Assembly: GCA_965218045.1 (NCBI GenBank)
Contig: CBDCJX010000017.1
Coordinates: 124,001 to 188,000, forward strand
Reading direction: 5' to 3'
Source of the DNA: CAVRCA01 sp965218045
GTDB lineage: Bacteria > Pseudomonadota > Alphaproteobacteria > Acetobacterales > Acetobacteraceae
Length of the DNA: 64,000 bases
How positions within the stretch are numbered: the stretch's first letter is position 1; every line of letters starts with the position of its first letter. The notes under the pieces were generated by a model. It worked only from the letters and a program-made list of their open reading frames with translations, was not told the origin of the DNA and ran no database searches. Below, one piece after another: positions 8,477 to 15,727 of this stretch. The position numbers were made by a program, and so were the translations under genes.

Positions 8477-9360
8477 TGGCCACCACCATCGCGCGCCCCG
8501 CCAGCGGCATCGTCCGCGAGAGCGTCTGGAGCCGCACCGGCTTTCTGTTGCGCCGCTATCCGCTCGGCGCGATCGGCGCGGTGATCATGGCGGTGTTCGT
8601 GCTGGCGGCGATCTTCGCGCCGTGGATCACCGCCTTCGATCCGCTCAGCACCAGCGCCGACCTTTCGCTCGCCCCGCCCGGCGGCGCGCACCCGATGGGT
8701 GCGGATTTCATGGGCCGCGACATCTACAGCCGCATCGTCTATGGCGCCCGCGTCTCGCTCGCGGTCGGATTGGGCTCGACCGTGCTCGGCTGCGCCATCG
8801 GCATGGTGGTGGGGCTGCTGTCGGGCTATCTCGGCGGCTGGGTCGATCTCATCGTGCAACGGGTCAGCGACATCCTGCAGGCGTTGCCGCTGCTCGTGCT
8901 GGCGCTGGTGATGTCGGCCTCGCTCGGGCCGTCGTTGCGCAACACCATCATCGCCATCTCCATCCCGCTGATCCCCTATGCCGCGCGAGTGATCCGCGCC
9001 AGCACCCTCGCCGTGCGCGAGCTCGCCTTCGTCGAGGCGGCGCGCGCCGTGGGCATGAGCGAGACGCGGATCGCCTGGCGCCACGTGCTGCCGAACACGA
9101 TCGCCCCGCTGATCGTGCTTGCCACCGCGCAACTCGGCTCGGCGATCCTCACCGAGGCGTCGCTCTCCTTCCTGGGATTGGGTGTGCCGGAGCCGTATCC
9201 GTCCTGGGGTCGGATGCTGTCGGAATCGGCGGCGGAATATGTCCGCACCGCGCCGTGGCTGGTGATCTTCCCGGGGCTCGCGATCAGCCTGGTCGTGTTC
9301 GGCACTAACCTGCTCGGCGACGCGCTGCGCGACGTGCTCGACCCGCGGCAGCGCGGATGA
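8476..9360 (+). CDS. ABC transporter permease, DppC/OppC type
   Basis: A 294-aa second permease of the importer. The cytosolic N-terminus carries WSRTGFLLRRYPLGAIGAV. The HPMGADFMGRDIYSRIVYGA motif is characteristic of DppC/OppC. The EAA loop is EAARAVGMSETRIAWRHVLP, followed by TEASLSFLGLGVPEPYPSWG and LGDALRDVLDPRQR at the end. It is coupled to the flanking genes by overlaps at both ends. Confidence 0.95.
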   Translation: MATTIARPASGIVRESVWSRTGFLLRRYPLGAIGAVIMAVFVLAAIFAPWITAFDPLSTSADLSLAPPGGAHPMGADFMGRDIYSRIVYGARVSLAVGLGSTVLGCAIGMVVGLLSGYLGGWVDLIVQRVSDILQALPLLVLALVMSASLGPSLRNTIIAISIPLIPYAARVIRASTLAVRELAFVEAARAVGMSETRIAWRHVLPNTIAPLIVLATAQLGSAILTEASLSFLGLGVPEPYPSWGRMLSESAAEYVRTAPWLVIFPGLAISLVVFGTNLLGDALRDVLDPRQRG

Positions 9361-10421
9361 GTGCCCCCCCTTCCCCAACCCCCTCCCACAACGGGAGGGA
9401 GCTTTCTTCTGCTTCTTCGCCCGCCACGGTGCTCGCCGTGGAGAACCTGCGCACCCGTTTCTTCCTGCGGCGCGGCGCGTTCGACGCGGTGGCCGACGTG
9501 TCGTTCGCGCTGGAGCGCGGCGAAACCTTGGCGATTGTCGGCGAATCCGGCTGCGGCAAGAGCATGACGGCGTTGTCGGTCATGCGACTGGTGCCCGAGC
9601 CGCCCGGCCGCATCGTCGGCGGATCGGTGCGCCTCGAGGGCACCGACCTGCTCACCATTGACGAAGCCGCGATGCGCCAGGTGCGCGGCAACCGCGTGTC
9701 GATGATCTTCCAGGAGCCGATGACCTCGCTGAACCCGGTGCTCACCATCGGCGCGCAGATCGAGGAAGCGGTGCGGCTGCACCAAAACCTGTCGCGCTCC
9801 GCCGCCCGCGAACGCGCGGTCGAGATGCTGCGCCTGGTGCGCATCCCCGAGCCGGCGCGGCGCGCGCGCGACTACCCGCACCAGCTCTCCGGCGGCATGC
9901 GGCAACGCGCGATGATCGGCATGGCGCTGTCGTGCCACCCGCAGGTGCTGATCGCCGACGAGCCGACCACGGCCCTCGATGTGACGATCCAGGCGCAGAT
10001 CCTCGACCTGATGCTCGGGCTGCAACAGGAGCTCGGCACCGCGATGCTGCTGATCACGCACGATCTCGGCGTGGTGGCGGAGACGGCGCAACGGGTGATC
10101 GTGATGTATGCCGGCCGCAAGGTGGAGGAGGCCGGCGTCGAAGCGCTGTTCGCCAATCCGCAACATCCCTACACGCACGGGCTGATGGCGGCGGTGCCGA
10201 AGCTCACCTTGGACGACGCCGGCAACGAGCAGCCCGGCGGGCGACTACAGGAAATCCCGGGTACGGTGCCGCCGCTCGCCGAGCTGCCCGAGGGCTGCGT
10301 GTTCGCCCCGCGCTGCCCGCGCGCCGACGATCGCTGCCGCGCGGTGATGCCGGCCTACGAGGAAATCCAGCCCGGCCACTTCGCCGCGTGCTGGCATCCG
10401 GGCGCGTTCGAGCATGGCTGA
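9357..10421 (+). CDS. ABC transporter ATP-binding protein, DppD/OppD type
   Basis: A 354-aa ATPase. Motifs are Walker A GESGCGKS, signature LSGGMRQR, Walker B VLIADEPTTALD, the H-loop in LLITHDLGVV, and the C-terminal oligopeptide/dipeptide domain with Cys pairs (CVFAPRCPRADDRC and AACW). The first ~24 residues (APPSPTPSHNGREL...) are not part of the ABC fold. They are translated from a CCCTCCC/GGGAGGG palindrome inserted just after the start codon. The start overlaps the upstream stop (ATGA), so the repeat-derived tail is probably real. An internal start after the repeat cannot be excluded. Confidence 0.94.
   Translation: MSAPPSPTPSHNGRELSSASSPATVLAVENLRTRFFLRRGAFDAVADVSFALERGETLAIVGESGCGKSMTALSVMRLVPEPPGRIVGGSVRLEGTDLLTIDEAAMRQVRGNRVSMIFQEPMTSLNPVLTIGAQIEEAVRLHQNLSRSAARERAVEMLRLVRIPEPARRARDYPHQLSGGMRQRAMIGMALSCHPQVLIADEPTTALDVTIQAQILDLMLGLQQELGTAMLLITHDLGVVAETAQRVIVMYAGRKVEEAGVEALFANPQHPYTHGLMAAVPKLTLDDAGNEQPGGRLQEIPGTVPPLAELPEGCVFAPRCPRADDRCRAVMPAYEEIQPGHFAACWHPGAFEHG
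9381..9399. repeat. Palindromic repeat inside the DppD-type coding sequence
   Basis: CCCTCCC (9381-9387) and GGGAGGG (9393-9399) form a 7-bp stem around ACAAC. The element lies in frame within the first 15 codons of the ATPase gene and resembles the hairpins at 7451-7506. Confidence 0.75.
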
Positions 10422-11394
10422 TCCCGCTCCCCCGGTGCTCGAGGTCGATGGGCTGAGCAAGCATTTCGCGATCGGCGGCGGTCTGCTGCAAGGCAAGGCG
10501 GCGATGGTGCGCGCGGTCGAGGATGTGAGCTTCACGATCGACGCGGGCGAGACGCTCGGCCTGGTCGGCGAGAGCGGCTGCGGCAAGTCCACCGTGGCGC
10601 GCACCGTGCTGCGGCTGATCGAGCCGAGCGCGGGCAGCATCCGGCTGGCCGGACGCGACATCACCCGCCTCAGCCGTGCCGCGCTGCGTCCGTATCGGCG
10701 GGAGATGCAGATCATCTTCCAGGACCCGTTCTCCTCGCTGAACCCACGGATGACCGCCGGCGCGATCGTCGCCGAGGCGCTGTCGGTGCACGGCCTCGGG
10801 CAGGGAGGCACGCGCACGGAACTGGTCGACGAGGTGTTCGCCCAGGTCGGACTACGCCCGGCGCAGGCGGCGCTATATCCGCACGAGTTCTCCGGCGGCC
10901 AGCGCCAGCGCATCTGCATCGCTCGCGCGCTGGCGTTGAACCCGCGCCTGATCGTCGGCGACGAGCCGGTCTCGGCCCTCGACGTGTCGATCCAGGCGCA
11001 GGTGATCAACCTGATGATGGACCTGCAGGCGCAAAAAGGGCTGTCTTATCTGTTCATCGCCCACGATCTCGCGGTGGTGCAGCACATCAGTCATCGCATC
11101 GCGGTAATGTATCTCGGCCGCATCGTCGAGCTCGCCGACAAGCGCGAGCTGTTTCGCCAGCCGCTGCACCCCTACACCGAGGCGCTGCTCGCGGCGGTGC
11201 CGATCGCCGACCCGCGGGTCAAGCGCAGCAAGCGGATCGTGCAGGGCGACGTGCCGAGCCCGATCGCGCCGCCCCCGGGCTGCGCCTTTCACACGCGTTG
11301 CCCCTATGTGATGGAGCGCTGCAAGGTGGAGCTGCCGTTGCTGACCGAGGTCGCACCCGGGCACCTGGCGGCCTGCCACCTGCGCACCGGCTGA
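10414..11394 (+). CDS. ABC transporter ATP-binding protein, DppF/OppF type
   Basis: A 326-aa second ATPase of the importer, overlapping the preceding gene by 8 nt. Motifs are Walker A GESGCGKST, the Q-loop region IIFQDPFSSLNPRM, signature FSGGQRQRICIARA, Walker B LIVGDEPVSALD, H-loop IAHDLAVV, and a C-terminal CAFHTRCPYVMERC element. QDPFSSLNPR with the VSALD Walker B is typical of the DppF/OppF subunit. It is the last gene of the operon; the next genes are on the other strand. Confidence 0.95.
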   Translation: MADPAPPVLEVDGLSKHFAIGGGLLQGKAAMVRAVEDVSFTIDAGETLGLVGESGCGKSTVARTVLRLIEPSAGSIRLAGRDITRLSRAALRPYRREMQIIFQDPFSSLNPRMTAGAIVAEALSVHGLGQGGTRTELVDEVFAQVGLRPAQAALYPHEFSGGQRQRICIARALALNPRLIVGDEPVSALDVSIQAQVINLMMDLQAQKGLSYLFIAHDLAVVQHISHRIAVMYLGRIVELADKRELFRQPLHPYTEALLAAVPIADPRVKRSKRIVQGDVPSPIAPPPGCAFHTRCPYVMERCKVELPLLTEVAPGHLAACHLRTG

Positions 11395-11407
11395 AACCCG
11401 GTCGCGC

Positions 11408-11842
11408 TCAGGTCCGAAACGCGGCGATCTCCCGCCGCAGCGCACGCACCTCCTCGAATCGCTTGGTCACGTCTCGCAGCACCGCGACCATCCCCTCCAT
11501 CCGCCCGGCCGCGTCGTGCAGCGGGATGATGGTGAACTCAATGGACACGCGGCTGCCGTCCTTGCGGAGCGCGGGAACGGCCAGCAGGTCGCCGGCGCCA
11601 TAGCGGCTCTCGCCGGTCGCCATCACGCGACGGAAGCCGTCCCAATGCCGCTGCCGCTGCGGCTCGGGGATGATGAGGTCGAGCGATTGGCCGACCGCCT
11701 CCGCCGCGGTGTGGCCGAACACGTGCTCCGCACCTGGGTTCCAGAGCCGGATCACGCCATCGCCGTCGGCACAGACGATGGCCTCCGCCACCGTGTCGAG
11801 CACGGCCTCGCCCACTCGGTCGCGTAAGTTCGGGTCGCTCAT
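11408..11842 (-). CDS. Single-domain PAS protein in a globin operon
   Basis: A 144-aa protein made almost entirely of one PAS domain: VLDTVAEAIVCADGDGVIRL, WNPGAEHVFGHTAAEAVGQS, LDLIIPEPQRQRHW, then KDGSRVSIEFTIIPLHDAAG and a PAC-like RDVTKRFEE, ending in a short coiled segment (EVRALRREIAAF). There is no kinase, cyclase or DNA-binding output domain. ATG 11842 overlaps the truncated-hemoglobin stop (ATGA). An ORF extending further upstream runs through that globin gene and was rejected. It may bind haem, flavin or a small ligand and sense oxygen or nitric oxide; this is inference from context. Confidence 0.85.
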   Translation of the reverse strand: MSDPNLRDRVGEAVLDTVAEAIVCADGDGVIRLWNPGAEHVFGHTAAEAVGQSLDLIIPEPQRQRHWDGFRRVMATGESRYGAGDLLAVPALRKDGSRVSIEFTIIPLHDAAGRMEGMVAVLRDVTKRFEEVRALRREIAAFRT

Positions 11843-12261
11843 CGTGGTATCTCCCGCTCGAACAATCCCATGCGCAGGCTGCGTCCGATCCGCTCCGCGC
11901 GCACGCCGAACGCCTCGGCGATGAACGGGTCGAACAGCTCGGCGCAAGTCTCGTGGAACAGCGCGAGCCAGCGCTCGAACATCGGCGGCGCGAGGTCGGG
12001 TAGCCGCAGATGCGCCGAGAACGGATCGCCGTGATAGCGACCGCTCCGACGCATCACCGACGACCAGAAGTCGCCGAGCTTGCTGAGATGCGCCGCCCAC
12101 TCGGCGTCGCTCTCACCAACCACGCGGGCGAAGACCGGGCCGAGCAAGTCATCGCGCCGCACCTTGGCGTAGAAATGCCGCAGCAGCCGCGCGATGTCGG
12201 CGTCCGACACCGGCGCGTCCGGCTCCGGCACGTACCTCCCCGCCCCGGTCGTTTCGCTCAT
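11839..12261 (-). CDS. Group III truncated hemoglobin
   Basis: A 140-aa small globin. The N-terminus includes VSDADIARLLRHFYAKVRRD, followed by DDLLGPVFARV, WAAHLSKLGDFWSSVMRRSG, YHGDPFSAHLRLPDL and FERWLALFHETCAELF. His in the PFSAHLRLPDL segment is the likely proximal haem ligand. The pattern fits the 2-over-2 group III globins, proposed to act in NO or reactive-oxygen metabolism. It lies 12 bp after hmp on the same strand and overlaps the PAS gene, so hmp-trHb-PAS is one probable transcript under NsrR control. Confidence 0.88.
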   Translation of the reverse strand: MSETTGAGRYVPEPDAPVSDADIARLLRHFYAKVRRDDLLGPVFARVVGESDAEWAAHLSKLGDFWSSVMRRSGRYHGDPFSAHLRLPDLAPPMFERWLALFHETCAELFDPFIAEAFGVRAERIGRSLRMGLFEREIPR

Positions 12262-12273
12262 TGCGTGTCGTCC

Positions 12274-13518
12274 TCAAGCCGCAAGCCGCTCGGGCGCTTC
12301 CACGAGTTCCTCGGCCGGGCCGAAGAACTCATATCGGATGCGCGATTGCGGCACGCCGAGCCTGCCAAGCGCCGCGACGAAGATGCGCAAGAACGGCACT
12401 GGCCCGCAGACGTAGTAGACGGCGCGATCGAGCGGCGTGTTGGCCTCGAGCCAGTCCGCGGAGATCAAGCCCGCCGCATCGTAATCGCGCCCGAGCACGT
12501 CATCGGCATCCGGCTGTTCGTAGAACACGCGCGTTCGTATCGCGGCCTTGCCGGATGCCAATTGACGGACCTCCTTGGCCAGCGCGTGCAGGCGGCCGTG
12601 TCGCGCGCCATGCACGAACCAAGTCTTTCGGCTCGGCTGCTCGACGGCGATCGTCGCCAGCATGCTCAGCATCGGGGTCAGGCCAACGCCGCCGCTCAGC
12701 AGCACGACCGGGGTATCGACGGAGCGGTCCAGCACGAACTCGCCCGCTGGGGCGGTCAGCCGCAGGATAGTGCCCGGCTTGGCGTTGTCGTGCAGCCAAT
12801 TGGAGACCACGCCCGCAGGTCGGCCGGGTTCCGCCTCCCGCTTGACCGAAATGCGGTAGGCGCGGTCGCTCGGCGCCGAGGAGATCGAGTAATTGCGCCT
12901 GAGCGAGCCCACGCCGGGCACGTCCAGCGCGCAGCCAAGATATTGGCCGGGCTGGTGCGGCAGTACGCGGCCACCGTCAACCGGGACGAGAACAAACGAC
13001 CGGATGATCTCGCTTTCCGGCGTGACGTTCTCCACGGCGAAGTCGCGCCACCCGGTCCAGCCGCCCGGCGCCACCTCATTCGCTTGGTACAGCGCCGCCT
13101 CGCGCCCGATCAGCACATCGGCGAGGAAGCCATAGGCTTCCGCCCAGGAGGTCATCACGGGCTCGGTCGCGGCGTCGCCGAGCACGTCCTTGATCGCGCC
13201 GAGCAGGGCATTGCCGACATGCGGGTAGTGTTCGGGTCGGATGTCGAGCGCCACGTGCTTCTGCGCGATGCGCTCCACCGCGTCAGCCAACACGCCGGGA
13301 TTATTGATATGGCGCGCGTAGGCAAGCACGGCGGCGGCGACGGCTTTCGGCTGCGTGCCGGCGGTACCCTGGTGGGACTGATTGAACAGGCCCCGAATCG
13401 CCTCGTTCTCGAACATTCGCTCATACATGCGCCGGGTGATCGCCAATCCATGTGTTTCGAGCGCGGGGACGGTCGAGCGGACGATATCGATTGTCGCGGG
13501 AGAAAGTGGCGTCGGCAC
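12274..13518 (-). CDS. hmp: Flavohemoglobin, nitric oxide dioxygenase
   Basis: Oxidises NO to nitrate using O2, haem, FAD and NAD(P)H. The 414-aa protein has a globin domain (~1-140, with IAQKHVALDIRPEHYPHVG carrying the proximal His), an FAD domain (GQYLGCALDVPGVG, RRNYSISSAP) and an NAD-binding domain (LLSGGVGLTPMLSML, YVCGPVPFLR, FFGPAEEL). Start GTG 13518 is preferred: GGAGGGG lies 6 nt upstream and the N-terminus then matches Hmp proteins (LSPATIDIVR). It is divergent from nsrR; the NsrR-like operator at 13570-13592 lies upstream. Confidence 0.95.
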   Translation of the reverse strand: MPTPLSPATIDIVRSTVPALETHGLAITRRMYERMFENEAIRGLFNQSHQGTAGTQPKAVAAAVLAYARHINNPGVLADAVERIAQKHVALDIRPEHYPHVGNALLGAIKDVLGDAATEPVMTSWAEAYGFLADVLIGREAALYQANEVAPGGWTGWRDFAVENVTPESEIIRSFVLVPVDGGRVLPHQPGQYLGCALDVPGVGSLRRNYSISSAPSDRAYRISVKREAEPGRPAGVVSNWLHDNAKPGTILRLTAPAGEFVLDRSVDTPVVLLSGGVGLTPMLSMLATIAVEQPSRKTWFVHGARHGRLHALAKEVRQLASGKAAIRTRVFYEQPDADDVLGRDYDAAGLISADWLEANTPLDRAVYYVCGPVPFLRIFVAALGRLGVPQSRIRYEFFGPAEELVEAPERLAA

Positions 13519-13569
13519 GGCGAACCCCTCCAAAGGTGTATGATGGGTCCATCTAATGCAGCTTCGGAT

Positions 13570-13592
13570 AAGGTGCAATACATATGCACCTT
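13570..13592. promoter_or_regulatory. NsrR-like operator between hmp and nsrR
   Basis: A 23-bp dyad with 8-bp arms AAGGTGCA and TGCACCTT separated by ATACATA. It has the same overall length and arm sequence style as the Escherichia coli NsrR consensus (11-1-11 with AAGATGCA arms). It sits 51 bp upstream of hmp GTG and 29 bp upstream of nsrR ATG, so one bound dimer could control both directions. Confidence 0.75.
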
Positions 13593-13621
13593 ATAGGCCG
13601 CAAACTTCGAGGGGTCGTCGC

Positions 13622-14086
13622 ATGCGTCTGACCATGTTCACGGACTACAGCCTGCGCACTCTCATGTATCTCGGGCTGCGGGAGGACGGCCTAGCCTCCA
13701 TTGCCGACATCGCCCGAGCCTACGCGATCTCCGAGCACCACCTGACGAAAGTGGTGCACCGGCTCGGCCAGCTCGGCTTCATTGAAACGCTGCGCGGCCG
13801 AAGCGGGGGCATCCGGCTCGCCCGGCCTGCCGAGGCGATCAACGTGGGCGCGGTGGTGCGGCAGACCGAGGACGACATGACACTTGTCCCCTGCTTCGGC
13901 AGCACGGGGTGTGCGATCATGGGTAAGTGCGGCCTGGAGCGGGTGCTGCACGAGGCTCTGGCGGCCTTCATCACGGTGCTGGACAAATACACGCTGGCCG
14001 ACCTGCTGCGGCCTGATCGTACCGGCATGGCGCGTCGTCTCGGTCTGTCCGACGCTCCGCCGCCGCCCGTGGCCAGCAGCAACTAG
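13622..14086 (+). CDS. nsrR: Rrf2-family nitric-oxide-sensing repressor NsrR
   Basis: A 154-aa regulator. The winged helix is N-terminal (MRLTMFTDYSLRTLMYLG, then ISEHHLTKVVHRLGQLGF), with the wing GRSGGIRLARP. Three cysteines at 91, 97 and 103 (CFGSTGCAIMGKC) are the expected [2Fe-2S] or [4Fe-4S] cluster ligands destroyed by NO. Their C-x5-C-x5-C spacing fits NsrR rather than IscR. ATG 13622 has a GAGGGG ribosome-binding site. It is divergent from hmp and predicted to repress the hmp-globin-PAS operon and itself. Confidence 0.92.
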   Translation: MRLTMFTDYSLRTLMYLGLREDGLASIADIARAYAISEHHLTKVVHRLGQLGFIETLRGRSGGIRLARPAEAINVGAVVRQTEDDMTLVPCFGSTGCAIMGKCGLERVLHEALAAFITVLDKYTLADLLRPDRTGMARRLGLSDAPPPPVASSN

Positions 14087-14096
14087 CCTACCTGCC

Positions 14097-15011
14097 TCAC
14101 GCCGGCCGGGCCTCGAAGCCGGCGCGCGGGAAGTGGACCTGCATCTCGCCCGCTTGCGGGTCGCTGCGGCGGATGACGATCTCCTGGGTGTCGGCCGCCA
14201 CCAGCTCGCCCACGACCGGGTCCCGCCCGGTGTCGTCCGGGGTCACGCTGATGCGCTGGCCCGGCTTGAGGCCGGACGGATCGCTACCCACGGCGATGCC
14301 CGTGGCCGCCGGCTCGGCGCTGCGACCGGCCGCGAGCGCGTCGGCGGCGGACATCTCCTGCGGCTTGCCGTAACCGATCGCGGTCACCCGGTCGTACCAG
14401 GCGGCGAGCTTGGCGAGCGGCAGCATCTCCTCCGCCTTGCCGCCGCTGTTCTGCCGCATGAACCAGATCGTGTGATACGCGGTGAGGTCGGCCCCGCTCG
14501 GCGCGTCGCCCAGCAGGAACGCGCGCCCGTCGATCATCATCCATGCCAGCCAGTCCAGATGGGCGGCGAGCTGCTGGACATAGAGCGGCAGATTGGCCGG
14601 CATCTCGGTCAGATCGAACCCGAGGAAACCCTTGCGCTCGGCGACGAACTCCGGCGTGAACCGGTTGGCGTTGAGGCCGGCGACCACGCCCACGGCGGGC
14701 AGGAAGGTCGAGCGGTCCCACCACCAGGCGAGCGCCGTCGCCAGCCCCTGGCTCTGCTGCGGAAACAGGCTGGGCTCGGGATGCAGCCGCTCCAGGGTGC
14801 GCAGGATGAGGTGCGTGTCGCAGTAGATGTCGGCGCCGACCTGCAGCACCGGCGTTCGCCGATAGCCGCCGGTCATCGGGGTCAGCTCCGGGCGCGGCGT
14901 GACCGGCGAGATCAGCACCGATCGCCAAGCGAGCCGCTTCAGTCCGAGCGCCAGGCGGACTTTCTCCGAGTAGGGCGACATCTGGTAGTGGTGCAAGATG
15001 ATCTCGGCCAT
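14097..15011 (-). CDS. Glutathione S-transferase-fold protein with extra C-terminal domain
   Basis: A 304-aa protein starting at ATG 15011 behind GGAGGG. Residues ~1-80 form a thioredoxin-like GST N-domain: ILHHYQMSPYSEKVRLALGL resembles the beta1-alpha1 region, with Ser/Tyr near the usual catalytic site, and YRRTPVLQVGADIYCDTHLI includes the cis-Pro and glutathione-contacting motif. An all-helical GST C-domain follows. The last ~75 residues (GLKPGQRISVTPDDTGRDPV...) form a beta-rich extension absent from simple GSTs. The electrophilic substrate is unknown. It is convergent with nsrR, with 10 bp between the two ends. Confidence 0.85.
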   Translation of the reverse strand: MAEIILHHYQMSPYSEKVRLALGLKRLAWRSVLISPVTPRPELTPMTGGYRRTPVLQVGADIYCDTHLILRTLERLHPEPSLFPQQSQGLATALAWWWDRSTFLPAVGVVAGLNANRFTPEFVAERKGFLGFDLTEMPANLPLYVQQLAAHLDWLAWMMIDGRAFLLGDAPSGADLTAYHTIWFMRQNSGGKAEEMLPLAKLAAWYDRVTAIGYGKPQEMSAADALAAGRSAEPAATGIAVGSDPSGLKPGQRISVTPDDTGRDPVVGELVAADTQEIVIRRSDPQAGEMQVHFPRAGFEARPA

Positions 15012-15079
15012 CGTTCCCTCCATTCGTGCGCGCTGATAACCCGGTTGCGCGGCACGACTATGCCGCCTTGGCGCCGGCG

Positions 15080-15403
15080 TCACGTCAAGCCGAGGAACAC
15101 CGCGAGTGCCCGATTGACCGCGACCATCGTGAGGTCATCGAGCCGGCCGATCACGCCGCCGATCCGGCCCCGCCTGGGCGTTTGCGGCTTGTCGATCATG
15201 ATCTGCGAAGGCCGAGTGAGCCCGTTCTGCCGGCTCGGCGCTACCGGCACGCGAAGCAATGGGGCCTCGACCAGCGTGCTGGTGATGGGCAGCAGCGTCA
15301 CCGCGGCGAGCTCGACGAAGCGGTCGGCTTGCACCACCAGCGCGGGTCGCGGCTTGCCTTGATCCCCCGGCAGCGCGACCGCCACCACGTCGCCCCGCTT
15401 CAC
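15080..15403 (-). CDS. MazF/PemK-family toxin
   Basis: A 107-aa protein of the MazF/CcdB fold, family endoribonucleases that cut mRNA. Characteristic segments are the N-terminal MKRGDVVAVALPGDQGKPRP with the conserved GKPRPALVVQ, the ITSTLVEAPLLRVPV strand, and GLTRPSQIMIDKPQTPRRGR with the catalytic-region basic residues. GTG 15403 overlaps the antitoxin stop (GTGA), again coupling toxin translation to antitoxin translation. It is a second toxin-antitoxin module within 10 kb of the PIN pair. Confidence 0.87.
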   Translation of the reverse strand: MKRGDVVAVALPGDQGKPRPALVVQADRFVELAAVTLLPITSTLVEAPLLRVPVAPSRQNGLTRPSQIMIDKPQTPRRGRIGGVIGRLDDLTMVAVNRALAVFLGLT

Positions 15404-15615
15404 GCGGTCCAGCCGGTCCTATCAGAGGCGTCGAACCAGGGGTCCGCCTCGGTCGTCTCGGCCAAGCGGATCAAGCGCCCTTGACGCGCGCACTCGGCGG
15501 CGAACTCGGGCGAGCGCGTGTCGGGTACCCAGATCTGGACCGGTCGCAGCCCCGCCGCCCGCAGCTTGTCACGCCGGCGCCGGACCCGCTCCGCACTTGT
15601 CGCTGGCTTGGTCAT
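15400..15615 (-). CDS. MazE-like antitoxin (DUF3018 type)
   Basis: A 71-aa protein matching the DUF3018 antitoxin pattern: SAERVRRRRDKLRAAGLRPV, QIWVPDTRSPEFAAECARQ, then a short acidic tail ending DPWFDASDRTGWTA that probably binds MazF. The arginine-rich N-terminus is the likely DNA-binding part. A perfect 14-bp palindrome lies 1 bp upstream of the ATG, leaving no room for a separate ribosome-binding site. This may mean autoregulation and a very short or absent leader. Confidence 0.85.
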   Translation of the reverse strand: MTKPATSAERVRRRRDKLRAAGLRPVQIWVPDTRSPEFAAECARQGRLIRLAETTEADPWFDASDRTGWTA

Positions 15616-15616
15616 C

Positions 15617-15630
15617 CGCTACATGTAGCG
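15617..15630. promoter_or_regulatory. Perfect palindrome abutting the mazE-like start codon, putative operator
   Basis: CGCTACATGTAGCG is a perfect 14-bp dyad ending 1 bp before the antitoxin ATG (15615, minus strand). Type II antitoxins commonly bind palindromes at their own promoter. Operator function is inferred from position and symmetry. Confidence 0.5.
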
Positions 15631-15727
15631 CCGGAGGCCGGTCCTGGCTAGCGGCATCGCGGCATGACAGTACCGCTCCGCTAGGCTATTCGTCGAGACG
15701 CATCGACCGGGAACATCGTCTCCGCCC

